In this document: one piece after another, positions 8,818 to 16,729 of the stretch | Position numbering within the stretch: the first letter of the stretch is position 1 | How the letters are laid out: every line of letters starts with the position of its first letter | NCBI RefSeq assembly: GCF_011742165.1 | Contig: NZ_JAAQTO010000036.1 | Coordinates: forward strand, 1 to 32,150 | Reading direction: 5' to 3' | DNA: 32,150 nt | DNA from: Billgrantia bachuensis | Lineage (GTDB): Bacteria; Pseudomonadota; Gammaproteobacteria; Pseudomonadales; Halomonadaceae | Notes under the pieces: generated by a model | Told to the model about the DNA's origin: nothing | Databases searched by the model: none | The model's input: only the letters and a program-made list of their open reading frames with translations | Made by a program: the position numbers and the translations under genes

Positions 8818-9738
8818 TCAGCCGGCGGGCAGGCGCGTGTTGTCCATGCCCGGCCGGCCGTGCCAGTAACCGTCGCACACCTCGGCCTCGACCAGCGCCA
8901 GTGGGTCGGCGGCGGGCAGCTCGCCGCGGCGGGCGGCGTCGAAGGCGGCAACCACCGCGGCCATACCCTCGGCGCGCGGGCTCAGGCGCGCCACGGCCAC
9001 GCCCATTGCGGCCATGTCGCTGACCTCATGGCGCAGGTCCTGGCAGGCGCCGGAGAGGGTCTGGATGCCGTTCAGGGTGAACACCTCCTTGGACGCCTCT
9101 TGAGTGCGCAGCGCCAGGCCCTCCGGGTACTTCTGGCACACGAACATGCAGCGGTCCTTGGGCTTCTGGTGGCGCCGTGCGGTGAAACAGCGCGACGACC
9201 AGGCCAGCGGCAGGTGGCCGTAGGCGAACACCTCGCAGGGCCGGTCGAGCCCTTCGGCTTTGCTGTCGGCGAGCAGCCGGGCGAGGTCGTCACGCGACAT
9301 CTCCACTGGCGCCTGCCAGCGCTGCATGCCGGCCCGGGCCATCACGCTGATGGCGGCCGGGTTGTAGAGGTTCAGTGCCGCCCCGGCAACGAAGGGCAGC
9401 CCATTGGCGGCCAGGCGCTGCAGGGCGCTCTGGTCGTTGGCCTCGACGGTGAACTCGCCGTTGTCGCACAGCTTGCGCAGGTCGCGCAGGTCGGCCTCGG
9501 ACTCGATCAGGGTCTGGCTCGCCAGCACCACTTGCTTGCCGCTCTGGGCCAGCTCGCGGCCGATGCCGAGCCAATCGTCGAGCTTCATGTCGCGCCGTCG
9601 CGAACAGACAGACTCGCCCAAATAGACGATCTCCACCGGCCAGTCGGCGGCCTCGCGGTAGAAGTCGGCATAGCGCTCGCGGGTCCAGTAGAACAGTACC
9701 GGACCCAGCGACAGCTGCAGGGTAGCGGAAGTCGGCAT
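8818..9738 (-). CDS. ubiV: O2-independent ubiquinone hydroxylation protein UbiV
   Basis: Peptidase U32-family-like [4Fe-4S] protein that works with UbiU and UbiT to hydroxylate the ubiquinone ring without oxygen. 306 aa. Predicted cluster ligands are C45 (ESVCSRRR), C184, C197 and C201 (the SSRC...RCMFVC block), a set spaced like E. coli UbiV (39/180/193/197) with a small offset. Follows ubiU after 8 bases with AGGAG before ATG 9738. In Pseudomonas aeruginosa this pathway is needed for denitrification, which fits the nir and nor genes further along the window. Confidence 0.95.
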   Translation of the reverse strand: MPTSATLQLSLGPVLFYWTRERYADFYREAADWPVEIVYLGESVCSRRRDMKLDDWLGIGRELAQSGKQVVLASQTLIESEADLRDLRKLCDNGEFTVEANDQSALQRLAANGLPFVAGAALNLYNPAAISVMARAGMQRWQAPVEMSRDDLARLLADSKAEGLDRPCEVFAYGHLPLAWSSRCFTARRHQKPKDRCMFVCQKYPEGLALRTQEASKEVFTLNGIQTLSGACQDLRHEVSDMAAMGVAVARLSPRAEGMAAVVAAFDAARRGELPAADPLALVEAEVCDGYWHGRPGMDNTRLPAG

Positions 9739-9746
9739 GTCGGCTC

Positions 9747-10742
9747 CTATTTCCAGCGGCGTTCGTAGGCGCCCAGGGTGGTGGTGGCGCCTTCGGAGAC
9801 CTCACCGAGGCCGGCCATCCAGGCGGGGTCGGGGTGGAATCGCTCGGGCGCGCGCTCCAGGCGGTCCAGCGCCTGGCGCCAGATGCCGACGACCTTCGAC
9901 ACGTAGACCGGGCTGCGCTGGCGGCCCTCGATCTTCACTGCGCTGATGCCGAGTTCGGCGAGTTCCGGCAGCAGCTCCAGGGTGTTGAGGCTGGTGGGCT
10001 CCTCGATGGCGTGATAGGTCTCGCCAGCGACTTCGAAACGCCCCTTGCACAGGGTCGGGTAGCCGGCACGCTCGCCGTCGCCATAGCGGTCGATCAGCAC
10101 GCCGTTCAGGCGTGACTCCAGCCCCTGCGGTGTCTCCTCCCAGCGCACGTGGGCCGCCGGCGAGCAGACGCCGCGTGTGTTGGGCGATTCGCCGGTGAGA
10201 TACGACGACAGGTAGCAGCGCCCCTCGGCCATGATGCACAGGCTGCCGAAGGCGAACACCTCGAGCTCCACCGGGCTCTGCCTGGCCAGATCGCGCACCT
10301 GGGTAATGGAGAGTACCCGCGGCAGCACGGCGCGCTTGATGCCGAACTGGTCGTGATAGAAGCGCAGTGCCTCATGGCTGGTGGCCGAGCCCTGCACCGA
10401 GAGGTGACGGGCGAGATCCGGGTAGCGCCGGGCGGCATAATCGAGCAGCCCCATGTCGGCCATGATCAGGGCGTCGACACCGAGCTCGGCGGCCTGGTCC
10501 ACGGCGCGGGTCCACTGGGCCCAGCCGTCGGGCTGCGGGTAGGTGTTGATGGCACAGAGCACCCGCTTGCCGCGGGCATGGGCGTAGTCGATACCTTCGC
10601 GGGCGCGTTTGTCGGTGAAGTTGAGGCCGGCGAATTGCCGGGCGTTGGTGGCGTTCTGGAAGCCGAAGTAAACGGCATCGGCGCCTTCATCCACCGCCCG
10701 CTTCAGGGCCGGCAGGTTGCCGGCCGGGCAGACGAGCTCCAT
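9747..10742 (-). CDS. ubiU: O2-independent ubiquinone hydroxylation protein UbiU
   Basis: Peptidase U32-family protein, partner of UbiV in anaerobic ubiquinone synthesis; it carries a [4Fe-4S] cluster. 331 aa, the E. coli length. Ligands fall at C169, C176, C193 and C232, as I recall for E. coli UbiU. The N-terminus MELVCPAGNLPALKRAVDEG and the segment KIEGRQRSPVYV are typical. The start at 10742 matches the family; the longer open frame to 11240 runs antisense through tetR and is spurious. First gene of the ubiUV operon, divergent from tetR, with an FNR-like site 60-74 bases upstream. UbiT, the SCP2-domain partner, is not in the window. Confidence 0.96.
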   Translation of the reverse strand: MELVCPAGNLPALKRAVDEGADAVYFGFQNATNARQFAGLNFTDKRAREGIDYAHARGKRVLCAINTYPQPDGWAQWTRAVDQAAELGVDALIMADMGLLDYAARRYPDLARHLSVQGSATSHEALRFYHDQFGIKRAVLPRVLSITQVRDLARQSPVELEVFAFGSLCIMAEGRCYLSSYLTGESPNTRGVCSPAAHVRWEETPQGLESRLNGVLIDRYGDGERAGYPTLCKGRFEVAGETYHAIEEPTSLNTLELLPELAELGISAVKIEGRQRSPVYVSKVVGIWRQALDRLERAPERFHPDPAWMAGLGEVSEGATTTLGAYERRWK

Positions 10743-10774
10743 GTCGCTCTCCTCGCAGTCTGGTAAACCTGACC

Positions 10775-10780
10775 ATGCTA
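10775..10780 (-). promoter_or_regulatory. possible -10 element of ubiU
   Basis: TAGCAT (4 of 6 with TATAAT) on the minus strand, ending about 33 bases before the ubiU start. It predicts a transcription start near 10768, exactly 41.5 bases from the centre of the FNR-like box, the standard class II activator geometry. Confidence 0.45.
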
Positions 10781-10802
10781 GTCGACTACGCGAGGGCGGC
10801 TT

Positions 10803-10816
10803 TTGATGAGGGTCAT
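10803..10816. promoter_or_regulatory. FNR/Anr-like site for ubiUV
   Basis: TTGATGAGGGTCAT matches the FNR family pattern TTGAT-N4-(A/G)TCAA at 9 of 10 fixed positions. Its centre is about 67 bases upstream of the ubiU start and 41.5 from the predicted start of transcription. FNR control of ubiUV is known in E. coli, so this is a sensible anaerobic activation site. Confidence 0.55.
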
Positions 10817-10858
10817 GGCGAAGCGGGATAGTCCTGGCGGCATTTGAAATCGCGGCAT

Positions 10859-10882
10859 AAGATAGTAATCGATTACTATCTT
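10859..10882. promoter_or_regulatory. perfect 24-bp palindrome, probable TetR operator
   Basis: Half-site AAGATAGTAATC followed by its exact reverse complement, with no central spacer. It ends 13 bases before the tetR start codon and abuts the ribosome binding site GGAG (10886-10889). Position and symmetry are those expected for autorepression of the tetR-adaptor-pump operon. It is AT-rich within GC-rich surroundings. Confidence 0.75.
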
Positions 10883-10895
10883 TTTGGAGTCGCTG

Positions 10896-11513
10896 ATGCC
10901 GACCAAGCGCAATCTCACCGCCGAGGCGCGGCGTGAACTCACCGTCAAGGCGGTCATAGAGCTGAGCGCCGGTGACGACCCGGCGACGATCACCACGGGG
11001 GATATCGCCAAGCACATGCGGGTCACCCAGGGCGCGCTGTTTCGCCATTTCCCCAGCAAGGACGCCATCTGGGAGGCGGTGATCGGCTGGGTGGGCGAGC
11101 GTGTGATGCAGCGGCTGGACGCTGCGTCTGCCGGGGCCGATGCCCCCCTCGCCGCGCTGGAGGCGATGTTCCATGCCCACATCGCCTTCATCGTCGAGCA
11201 CCCCGGCGTGCCCCGGCTGATGATGGGGCAGTTGCAGCATGCCCGTCCGACCCCGGCCCGGCGCCTGGTCCGCTCACTCCTGTTCCGCTATCGCGAGCGG
11301 GTCGAACTGCTGCTGAGCCAGGCCCAGGCGGCCGGCGAACTGCGCCAGGGGTTGAACATCGAGGCCGCCGCCACGCAGTTCATCGGCTCCATCCAGGGGC
11401 TGGTCATGCAGTCGCTGATGATCGGCAATATGAACCATGTCGCCCAGCAGGCACAGGGGGCATTCGATCTCTACTGTCATGGCATCCACGCCGAACGCGA
11501 GGTGCGCCCATGA
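10896..11513 (+). CDS. TetR/AcrR-family transcriptional regulator
   Basis: 205-aa repressor-type protein. The N-terminal DNA-binding domain is clear: TITTGDIAKHMRVTQGALFRHFPSKDAIWEAV holds the helix-turn-helix (about residues 33-55). The rest is an all-helical ligand/dimer domain typical of the family. The start at ATG 10896 is fixed by GGAG six bases upstream; a TTG at 10884 is in frame but lies over that site. The gene overlaps the adaptor gene as ATGA, so regulator and pump form one transcript. The regulator probably binds the palindrome at 10859-10882 and releases it on binding a pump substrate. The ligand is not predictable. Confidence 0.9.
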   Translation: MPTKRNLTAEARRELTVKAVIELSAGDDPATITTGDIAKHMRVTQGALFRHFPSKDAIWEAVIGWVGERVMQRLDAASAGADAPLAALEAMFHAHIAFIVEHPGVPRLMMGQLQHARPTPARRLVRSLLFRYRERVELLLSQAQAAGELRQGLNIEAAATQFIGSIQGLVMQSLMIGNMNHVAQQAQGAFDLYCHGIHAEREVRP

Positions 11514-12877
11514 CGAGCCCGATCAAGCGCCTGGGGCGCGCATCGACGGTACTCGTCGGCGTGGCCGTGGGTGCGGCGCTGCTGGTGCTGTTCGTGGCCA
11601 ACCGCCAGGCCCCCGAACGTAGTGAGGCGGCGGTCGCGCCAACGCGCGTGGCTTTCATCGAAGCACGTCCGCTGGCGTTCCGCATCGAGGCGCGCGGGCA
11701 CGGCGTGGCACGACCTGCCGAGACCTGGCAGGCGATAGCCAACGTGAGCGGGCGGGTCGTGGAGCGTCATCCCCAGCTGGAGAACGGCTCCCTGCTGGCC
11801 GAGGGAACCCTGCTGGTGGCGCTCGACCCGAGCCGCTACGAGCTGGCCATCGCCGAGGCCGAGGCGGAACTGGCCAGCCTGACGGCCGAACTCGCGCAGC
11901 TCGAGACCGAAGCGGACAATGCCCGCCGCCTGCTGGCGCTGGAGCGCGAGCGGTTGGCCCTCGCCGAGCGCGAGCTGGCGCGCATCGAGCGGCTGGCCGA
12001 GAGCGGTTCGGTCTCCACCTCGCAGCGCGACGAACAGCGCCGCAGCATGCTGGCCCAGCGCCAGGCGGTGGCGTCGCTGGAGAACACCCTGGCCTTGCTG
12101 CCCTCGCGGAGCGATGTCCTCGGCGCTCAGCGCGAGCGTGCCGCTACGCGTCTGGCCCAGGCTCGGCGCGATCTGGAGGATACCCGCTTCGTGGCGCCCT
12201 ACGACCTGCGCCTGGGCGAGGTAGCCGTGGAAGAGCATCAGTTCGTGACGACGGGACAACGGCTCTTCGAAGCCGACAGCCTGGCGGCGGCCGAAGTGGA
12301 GGCGCATATCCCCATCGCCATGATGCGTCGCCTGCTGGCTGGCGCGGTGCCCGACGAGCCACCCCGCAGCGCGCTGGAGCTGAGTGAGCGCCTGGCGCTA
12401 GCGGACATCGAGGCTGAAGTCGCGTTGGTCGGCGCCGAGGGCGTGGGCTGGACGGGACGGCTGGTACGGGTTGCCAGTGGCCTGGATCCGGCCACGCGCA
12501 CCGTGCGTGCGGTGGTACGCGTCGCAGATCCGTACCAGGACGTTCTGCCGCCCGATCGCCCGCCGCTGCAGCGCGACATGTATACGCGGGTGCGCCTTGC
12601 CACACCGAGCCGCGAGCCGTTGCTGGCGGTGCCGGCGAGTGCGGTGCACCAGGGGGAGCTGTACCTGGTGGACGACGAGGACCAACTGGTGCGGCGCGAT
12701 GTTCAGGTGAGCTTCGAGCAGGACGGGCTGGCGGTGATCGATGCAGGCCTCGTGCCGGGCGAACGGGTGGTGGTGACCGATCTCGCCAGCGCGATACAGG
12801 GCATGGCGCTGGCCCCGCGGCGTGACGAAGCGCTTGAGCGTCGGCTCGCCGAGCAGGCGGCGGGAGAGCGGCCATGA
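11510..12877 (+). CDS. RND efflux periplasmic adaptor (membrane fusion protein)
   Basis: 455-aa HlyD/AcrA-type adaptor that would bridge the inner-membrane pump and an outer-membrane channel. An uncleaved N-terminal membrane anchor spans about residues 11-31 (TVLVGVAVGAALLVLFVA), with no lipobox cysteine. A lipoyl half-domain (ANVSGRVVERHP..LENGSLLAEGTLLVALD) follows. Then comes a long Glu/Ala/Leu/Arg-rich coiled-coil hairpin at about residues 100-210, then the beta-barrel and membrane-proximal domains with VPASAVHQGELYLVD. Overlaps tetR and the pump gene by 4 bases each. No outer-membrane channel gene accompanies it. Confidence 0.92.
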   Translation: MTSPIKRLGRASTVLVGVAVGAALLVLFVANRQAPERSEAAVAPTRVAFIEARPLAFRIEARGHGVARPAETWQAIANVSGRVVERHPQLENGSLLAEGTLLVALDPSRYELAIAEAEAELASLTAELAQLETEADNARRLLALERERLALAERELARIERLAESGSVSTSQRDEQRRSMLAQRQAVASLENTLALLPSRSDVLGAQRERAATRLAQARRDLEDTRFVAPYDLRLGEVAVEEHQFVTTGQRLFEADSLAAAEVEAHIPIAMMRRLLAGAVPDEPPRSALELSERLALADIEAEVALVGAEGVGWTGRLVRVASGLDPATRTVRAVVRVADPYQDVLPPDRPPLQRDMYTRVRLATPSREPLLAVPASAVHQGELYLVDDEDQLVRRDVQVSFEQDGLAVIDAGLVPGERVVVTDLASAIQGMALAPRRDEALERRLAEQAAGERP

Positions 12878-15800
12878 TCCGTTGGTTCGCCGGCCACCCC
12901 ACGGCGGCCAACCTGCTGCTGGTATTGCTGATCGCCGCCGGCCTTTTCGCGTTGCCCCAGCTCAAGCGCGAGACGCTGCCCGACTATCGCGCAGTCGAGG
13001 CGAGCATCGAGGTGAGCTATCGCGGTGGCAGCGCCGCCGACGTCGAGGATGCCGTTTGCCGTCGCCTGCACGACGCGGTCAAGGGCGTCGAATACCTCGA
13101 TGAATTCGTGTGCATCGCTCAGGACAACCTGGCCCGTGCCACCGCCACCATGGCCGCGGGTGGCGACGCCATTCGCTTTCTCAACGAGCTCGACACCGAG
13201 GTGGACGCGATCACCGACCTGCCGTCTCGCGCCGAGCGACCGGTGGTGCGCGAACTGCATCGCAGCGACCTGGTAGCCGCGGTGGCGGTTTCCGCCGACA
13301 TGCCGGGGCGCCAGCTCGAAGACTATGCCCTGCGCCTGGAAGAGCGCCTGATGGCCCTGCCGGGCGTGGCGGGGGTGTCGATCCACGGCATGTCCCAGCG
13401 CCAATGGCAGGTGGAGGTCCCGCGCGAGGTGCTGGGGCAGCACGGCCTCTCGGCGCGCCAGCTCGCTGCCCGTATCGCCAGCCAGAACCTCGATCTGCCG
13501 CTCGGCACCCTGGAGACCCGCGAGCGCGAGATACTGCTGCGCTTCAGCGACCAGCGCCGCTCGCTGGAGGAGCTCGCCTCGCTGGTGGTGCTTTCCGGCC
13601 CCAAGGGCGGCGAGCTGGCCCTGGGTGAGATCGCCTCCCTGCGCGAAGTGGGCGAGCGGCCCGAGGAGAAGATCCGCTTCGAAGGCGAGCCGGCGCTAGT
13701 GCTGGAGGTGAGCAAGTCGCTGCGCGCCGATGCGCTGACGGTGAAAAGCGCCATGGAGCGCCTGCTGGAAGCGGAGCGACAGCGCTTCGACGGTCGGCTC
13801 GACCTCACCCTGACACAGGACATGACCGGTATCGTGCGCGATCGCCTGAGCATGCTAGTCGTCAACGGCATCATGGGCCTGGTACTGGTAGTGCTGACGA
13901 TGAGCCTGTTTTTCCGGCCCCGGCTGGCGCTGTGGGCGGTGCTGGGGCTGCCGGTGGCCTTCATGGGCGCTTTCGCGGTGATGGTGCTCACCGGGCTGTC
14001 GCTCAACATGATCACTTTGGTGGCATTGCTGATGGCCATCGGCATCGTCATGGACGATGCCATTGTCATCACTGACAACGTCGCCGCCCACGCCCTGCAG
14101 GCGGCCACCCCACTGGAGGCGGTGGTGGACGGTACGCGGCAAGTGCTGCCAGGGGTGTTTTCCTCCTTTCTCACCACGGTAGCGGTCTTCGCGCCGCTGT
14201 CGTTCCTGGCCGGTGAGCTGGGGGCGGTGCTGGAAGTGCTGCCGGTGGTGCTGATTGCGGCCTTGACGGCCAGCCTGGTCGAAGCATTCTGGATCCTGCC
14301 GCATCATCTGAAAGGCGGCGCGTCGAGGCTGGGCGATCGGCGCGACTCCCGTTTCCGAGCCGCCTTTGAGCGCGGTTTCGATTCCTTGCGCGAGCGGGTC
14401 GGCAGGCTTGCCGACGGAGCGATCCGACTGCGCCATGCGGTGCTGGGCATAATGCTGGCCGTACTGCTGGGTTCGCTCGGCTTCATGGCCGGTGGCCATA
14501 TCGGCAGCGAGGCGATGCCCGACATCGACGGCGACGTGCTGGAGGCGCGTATTCTCATGCCCCAGGGCACACCGCTGGCCCGCACCGAGGCCGTGGCCGA
14601 GCGGGTCGAGGCGGCGATGCGCGAGCTGGATGCGCGCTACTCACCCGAACAGCCCGACGGCGCCTCGCTGGTGGAGGCGATCCAGGTGCGCTTCAATCAC
14701 AATGCCAGCGCCCGGGAAACCGGCCCGCACGTGGCTACGGTGATGGTCGACCTGCTCACCGCCGAGCGGCGCCGCGTCACCCTCGATACGCTGACCGAGG
14801 CATGGCGCGAGGCGATCGGTCCGATCGAGGGCATCGAGCGGTTGATCATCCAGGAGCCGGGGCTCGGCCCCGCTGGCGTACCGATCGAGGTGCGGCTGGT
14901 CGGCGAGGAGCTGGATGCCCTGAAGGCTGCCGCTACGGAGCTGGCCACCCAACTGGAGAGCTACGATGCCGTCTACAACGTCATCGACGACCTGCGACTG
15001 GGCAAGCCGCAGCGTTCCTACAACCTGGCCGAGGGCGCCCACGGCCTCGGTCTGAGTGCCGAGGAAGTGGCCGTCCAACTGCGTGCCGCCCTGCTCGGCG
15101 AAGTGGCCGATACCCAGCGCATCGGCGAGCTGGAAGTGGAAGTTTTGGTGCGCCAGGCGCAAGCCGACCGCGACGATCTGAATGACCTGGCCGATCTGAC
15201 CATCACCCTGCCTGACGGCAGACGGGTACCGCTGGCAGTGGTGGCGAACATGCACGAGCGGCGGGATTGGGCACGCATCACGCGTATCGACGGGCGCCGC
15301 ACGGTGAGCGTGGAGGCCAACGTCGACGCGCGCCGCGCCAGCGCCCAGGCCATCGTCGGCGACCTGCGCGGCAACTGGCTGGAGGGTTTCGAGGCGCGCC
15401 ATCCCGGGGTGATGGTCGCGTTCGAGGGGCAGGTGGCCAGCTCCTCGAAAACCGGCGCCTCCATCGGCCGGGCGCTGCTCATCGGCCTGCTGGGCATCTT
15501 CTTGATCCTGTCGTTCCAGTTCCGCAGCTACATGGAGCCGCTGATCGTCTTGCTGACGATACCGCTAGCGTTCATCGGCGCGATCTGGGGGCACGTGCTC
15601 ATGGGCTACTACCTCTCCATGCCCTCGCTGATCGGTGCGGCGTCGCTGGCCGGCATCGTGGTCAACAACGCCATCCTGCTGATCCAGTTCATCAAGACGC
15701 ATCGCGAGCACGGCATGGATGCCGCGGCAGCGGCGGGGCAGGCCAGTCGCGATCGGCTGCGCGCCATCCTGATCTCCTCGACGACGACGATTGCAGGGCT

Positions 15801-16020
15801 GCTGCCGCTGTTGGCGGAAACCAGCACCCAGGCGGCCACCATCAAGCCGCTGGTGATCTCGGTGGTGTTCGGACTGCTCAGCGCCACCGTGCTGGTGCTG
15901 GTGGTGATCCCGGCGCTCTACGTGCTGTTCGACGACTGGGGCTGGCTGGGCGAGAAGCGGTCTACAGCGCCCACACCAGCGCCAGCAGCACTCCCCACGC
16001 CATCAGGCCGAAGGCAATGA
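12874..16020 (+). CDS. RND-family efflux pump, inner-membrane permease
   Basis: 1048-aa proton-driven trimeric pump of the AcrB/MMPL-type RND family. There are two repeats, each with one TM helix, a large periplasmic loop, then a helix bundle. The TM4 proton-relay motif GIVMDDAIVITDN carries D394 and D395, matching the paired aspartates of AcrB. The second-half motif AGIVVNNAILLIQFI and the usual SSTTTIAGLLPLL stretch are present. The D/N pair and lack of heavy-metal-type signatures favour organic substrates (hydrophobe/drug efflux), but the substrate is not determinable. The 3' end overlaps the convergent Yip1-like gene by 59 bases. Confidence 0.94.
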   Translation: MIRWFAGHPTAANLLLVLLIAAGLFALPQLKRETLPDYRAVEASIEVSYRGGSAADVEDAVCRRLHDAVKGVEYLDEFVCIAQDNLARATATMAAGGDAIRFLNELDTEVDAITDLPSRAERPVVRELHRSDLVAAVAVSADMPGRQLEDYALRLEERLMALPGVAGVSIHGMSQRQWQVEVPREVLGQHGLSARQLAARIASQNLDLPLGTLETREREILLRFSDQRRSLEELASLVVLSGPKGGELALGEIASLREVGERPEEKIRFEGEPALVLEVSKSLRADALTVKSAMERLLEAERQRFDGRLDLTLTQDMTGIVRDRLSMLVVNGIMGLVLVVLTMSLFFRPRLALWAVLGLPVAFMGAFAVMVLTGLSLNMITLVALLMAIGIVMDDAIVITDNVAAHALQAATPLEAVVDGTRQVLPGVFSSFLTTVAVFAPLSFLAGELGAVLEVLPVVLIAALTASLVEAFWILPHHLKGGASRLGDRRDSRFRAAFERGFDSLRERVGRLADGAIRLRHAVLGIMLAVLLGSLGFMAGGHIGSEAMPDIDGDVLEARILMPQGTPLARTEAVAERVEAAMRELDARYSPEQPDGASLVEAIQVRFNHNASARETGPHVATVMVDLLTAERRRVTLDTLTEAWREAIGPIEGIERLIIQEPGLGPAGVPIEVRLVGEELDALKAAATELATQLESYDAVYNVIDDLRLGKPQRSYNLAEGAHGLGLSAEEVAVQLRAALLGEVADTQRIGELEVEVLVRQAQADRDDLNDLADLTITLPDGRRVPLAVVANMHERRDWARITRIDGRRTVSVEANVDARRASAQAIVGDLRGNWLEGFEARHPGVMVAFEGQVASSSKTGASIGRALLIGLLGIFLILSFQFRSYMEPLIVLLTIPLAFIGAIWGHVLMGYYLSMPSLIGAASLAGIVVNNAILLIQFIKTHREHGMDAAAAAGQASRDRLRAILISSTTTIAGLLPLLAETSTQAATIKPLVISVVFGLLSATVLVLVVIPALYVLFDDWGWLGEKRSTAPTPAPAALPTPSGRRQ

Positions 16021-16525
16021 CCGTGTAGGTGGCGGACATGACCATGATGTCGTCTTCTTCGCGCTCGGCAAGCGCCTGCAGGCCGTGGTAGACCAGCCCG
16101 CACGACAACATCAGCGCCAGCAGCACGCCGCAGACGATGAAGACCATGTCGGGAACGAACAGCGTCAGCGAGGAGAACCACAGCGGCAGCGGCACCATGG
16201 CCGCCAGGAAGTAGGCGTCGCGATGGCTGAGCCGCATGCGGTGGGCGCCCGCCACGCCGTGAATCAGCCAGCCCATCACCAGGAAGGTGAGCAGCTCGGC
16301 GGTGAATAGCGCCGGGGCGATGATCGCCCAGGGGCGCTCGGCCAGGCCCGGCAGCAGGGCATCGCCGTGGTGATGGATGGCGTAGTGCAGCATGACCGGT
16401 GGCAGCAGCGACAGCGGCAGCACCACGCGTAGGATCAGCGCGTTGAGAGAAGGACGGCTCTGTCGCAGCTGCTGCCAGCCACCCTCATGGGTAAAAGGCA
16501 GTTGCAGGATATGATTGATTTCCAT
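15962..16525 (-). CDS. Yip1-like small integral membrane protein
   Basis: 187-aa hydrophobic protein with about five predicted membrane segments (for example around LILRVVLPLSLLPPVMLHYAI, AIIAPALFTAELLTFLVMGWL, YFLAAMVPLPLWFSSLTLFV, MVFIVCGVLLALMLSCGLVYHGL and the C-terminal FGLMAWGVLLALVWAL). It resembles bacterial Yip1/DUF1282-type proteins of unknown function; this assignment rests on overall appearance. ATG 16525 is preferred over TTG 16528. The start lies inside a perfect FNR-type palindrome and just downstream of a large inverted repeat. It follows nirF in the same direction after 204 bases. Its 3' end overlaps the RND pump gene tail-to-tail by 59 bases. Confidence 0.75.
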   Translation of the reverse strand: MEINHILQLPFTHEGGWQQLRQSRPSLNALILRVVLPLSLLPPVMLHYAIHHHGDALLPGLAERPWAIIAPALFTAELLTFLVMGWLIHGVAGAHRMRLSHRDAYFLAAMVPLPLWFSSLTLFVPDMVFIVCGVLLALMLSCGLVYHGLQALAEREEDDIMVMSATYTVIAFGLMAWGVLLALVWAL

Positions 16526-16528
16526 CAA
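16515..16528. promoter_or_regulatory. perfect FNR/Anr/Dnr consensus overlapping a start codon
   Basis: TTGATTTCCATCAA is an exact match to TTGAT-N4-ATCAA, but it covers the start codon of the 187-aa membrane protein on the minus strand. If bound, it could only repress or roadblock that gene unless translation starts elsewhere. It could also be chance, as the codons Met-Glu-Ile-Asn preceded by TTG happen to spell it. Confidence 0.4.
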
Positions 16529-16729
16529 GAATCTCTCGCGTCAGGAAAATCGTTATTGTTTTCCTTGGTTTAGCGGTGACGCGAGAGAGTGTCAAGATAT
16601 GAACGCAAGACAAATTGACGAGCGAGATGAAGCGCAAGGCGCACGGAGCACAGGAACCGGAGCCTATGGGGTATAGGTGAGGATTCCGCGCACCGTGCAA
16701 CGCAGCGATTCGCTCGCGCAGGCATTTGT
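16526..16729. other. 204-bp gap between nirF and the Yip1-like gene
   Basis: Apart from the inverted repeat at 16532-16588 and the edge of the FNR-type palindrome, no gene, RNA or clear promoter was recognised. The segment 16589-16729 contains no convincing open frame on either strand. Confidence 0.6.
16532..16588. repeat. 12-bp perfect inverted repeat in the leader of the Yip1-like gene
   Basis: Arms TCTCTCGCGTCA (16532-16543) and TGACGCGAGAGA (16577-16588) are exact complements. Immediately inside lies a second pair, GGAAAA (16544-16549) with TTTTCC (16559-16564), so the left arm is 18 bases long and pairs with two right-hand segments separated by a 12-base bulge. In the minus-strand transcript this hairpin would include the GAGAGA that could serve as ribosome binding site, so it may control translation. 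It also follows nirF and could act as a terminator-like structure. Confidence 0.55.

Noticed and set aside
8627..8951. Longer N-terminus for nrdD from 8951
   Set aside because: The extra 108 residues overlap the end of ubiV, read as Pro/Arg/Ala-rich noise and are not an ATP-cone; GTG 8627 has a proper ribosome binding site.
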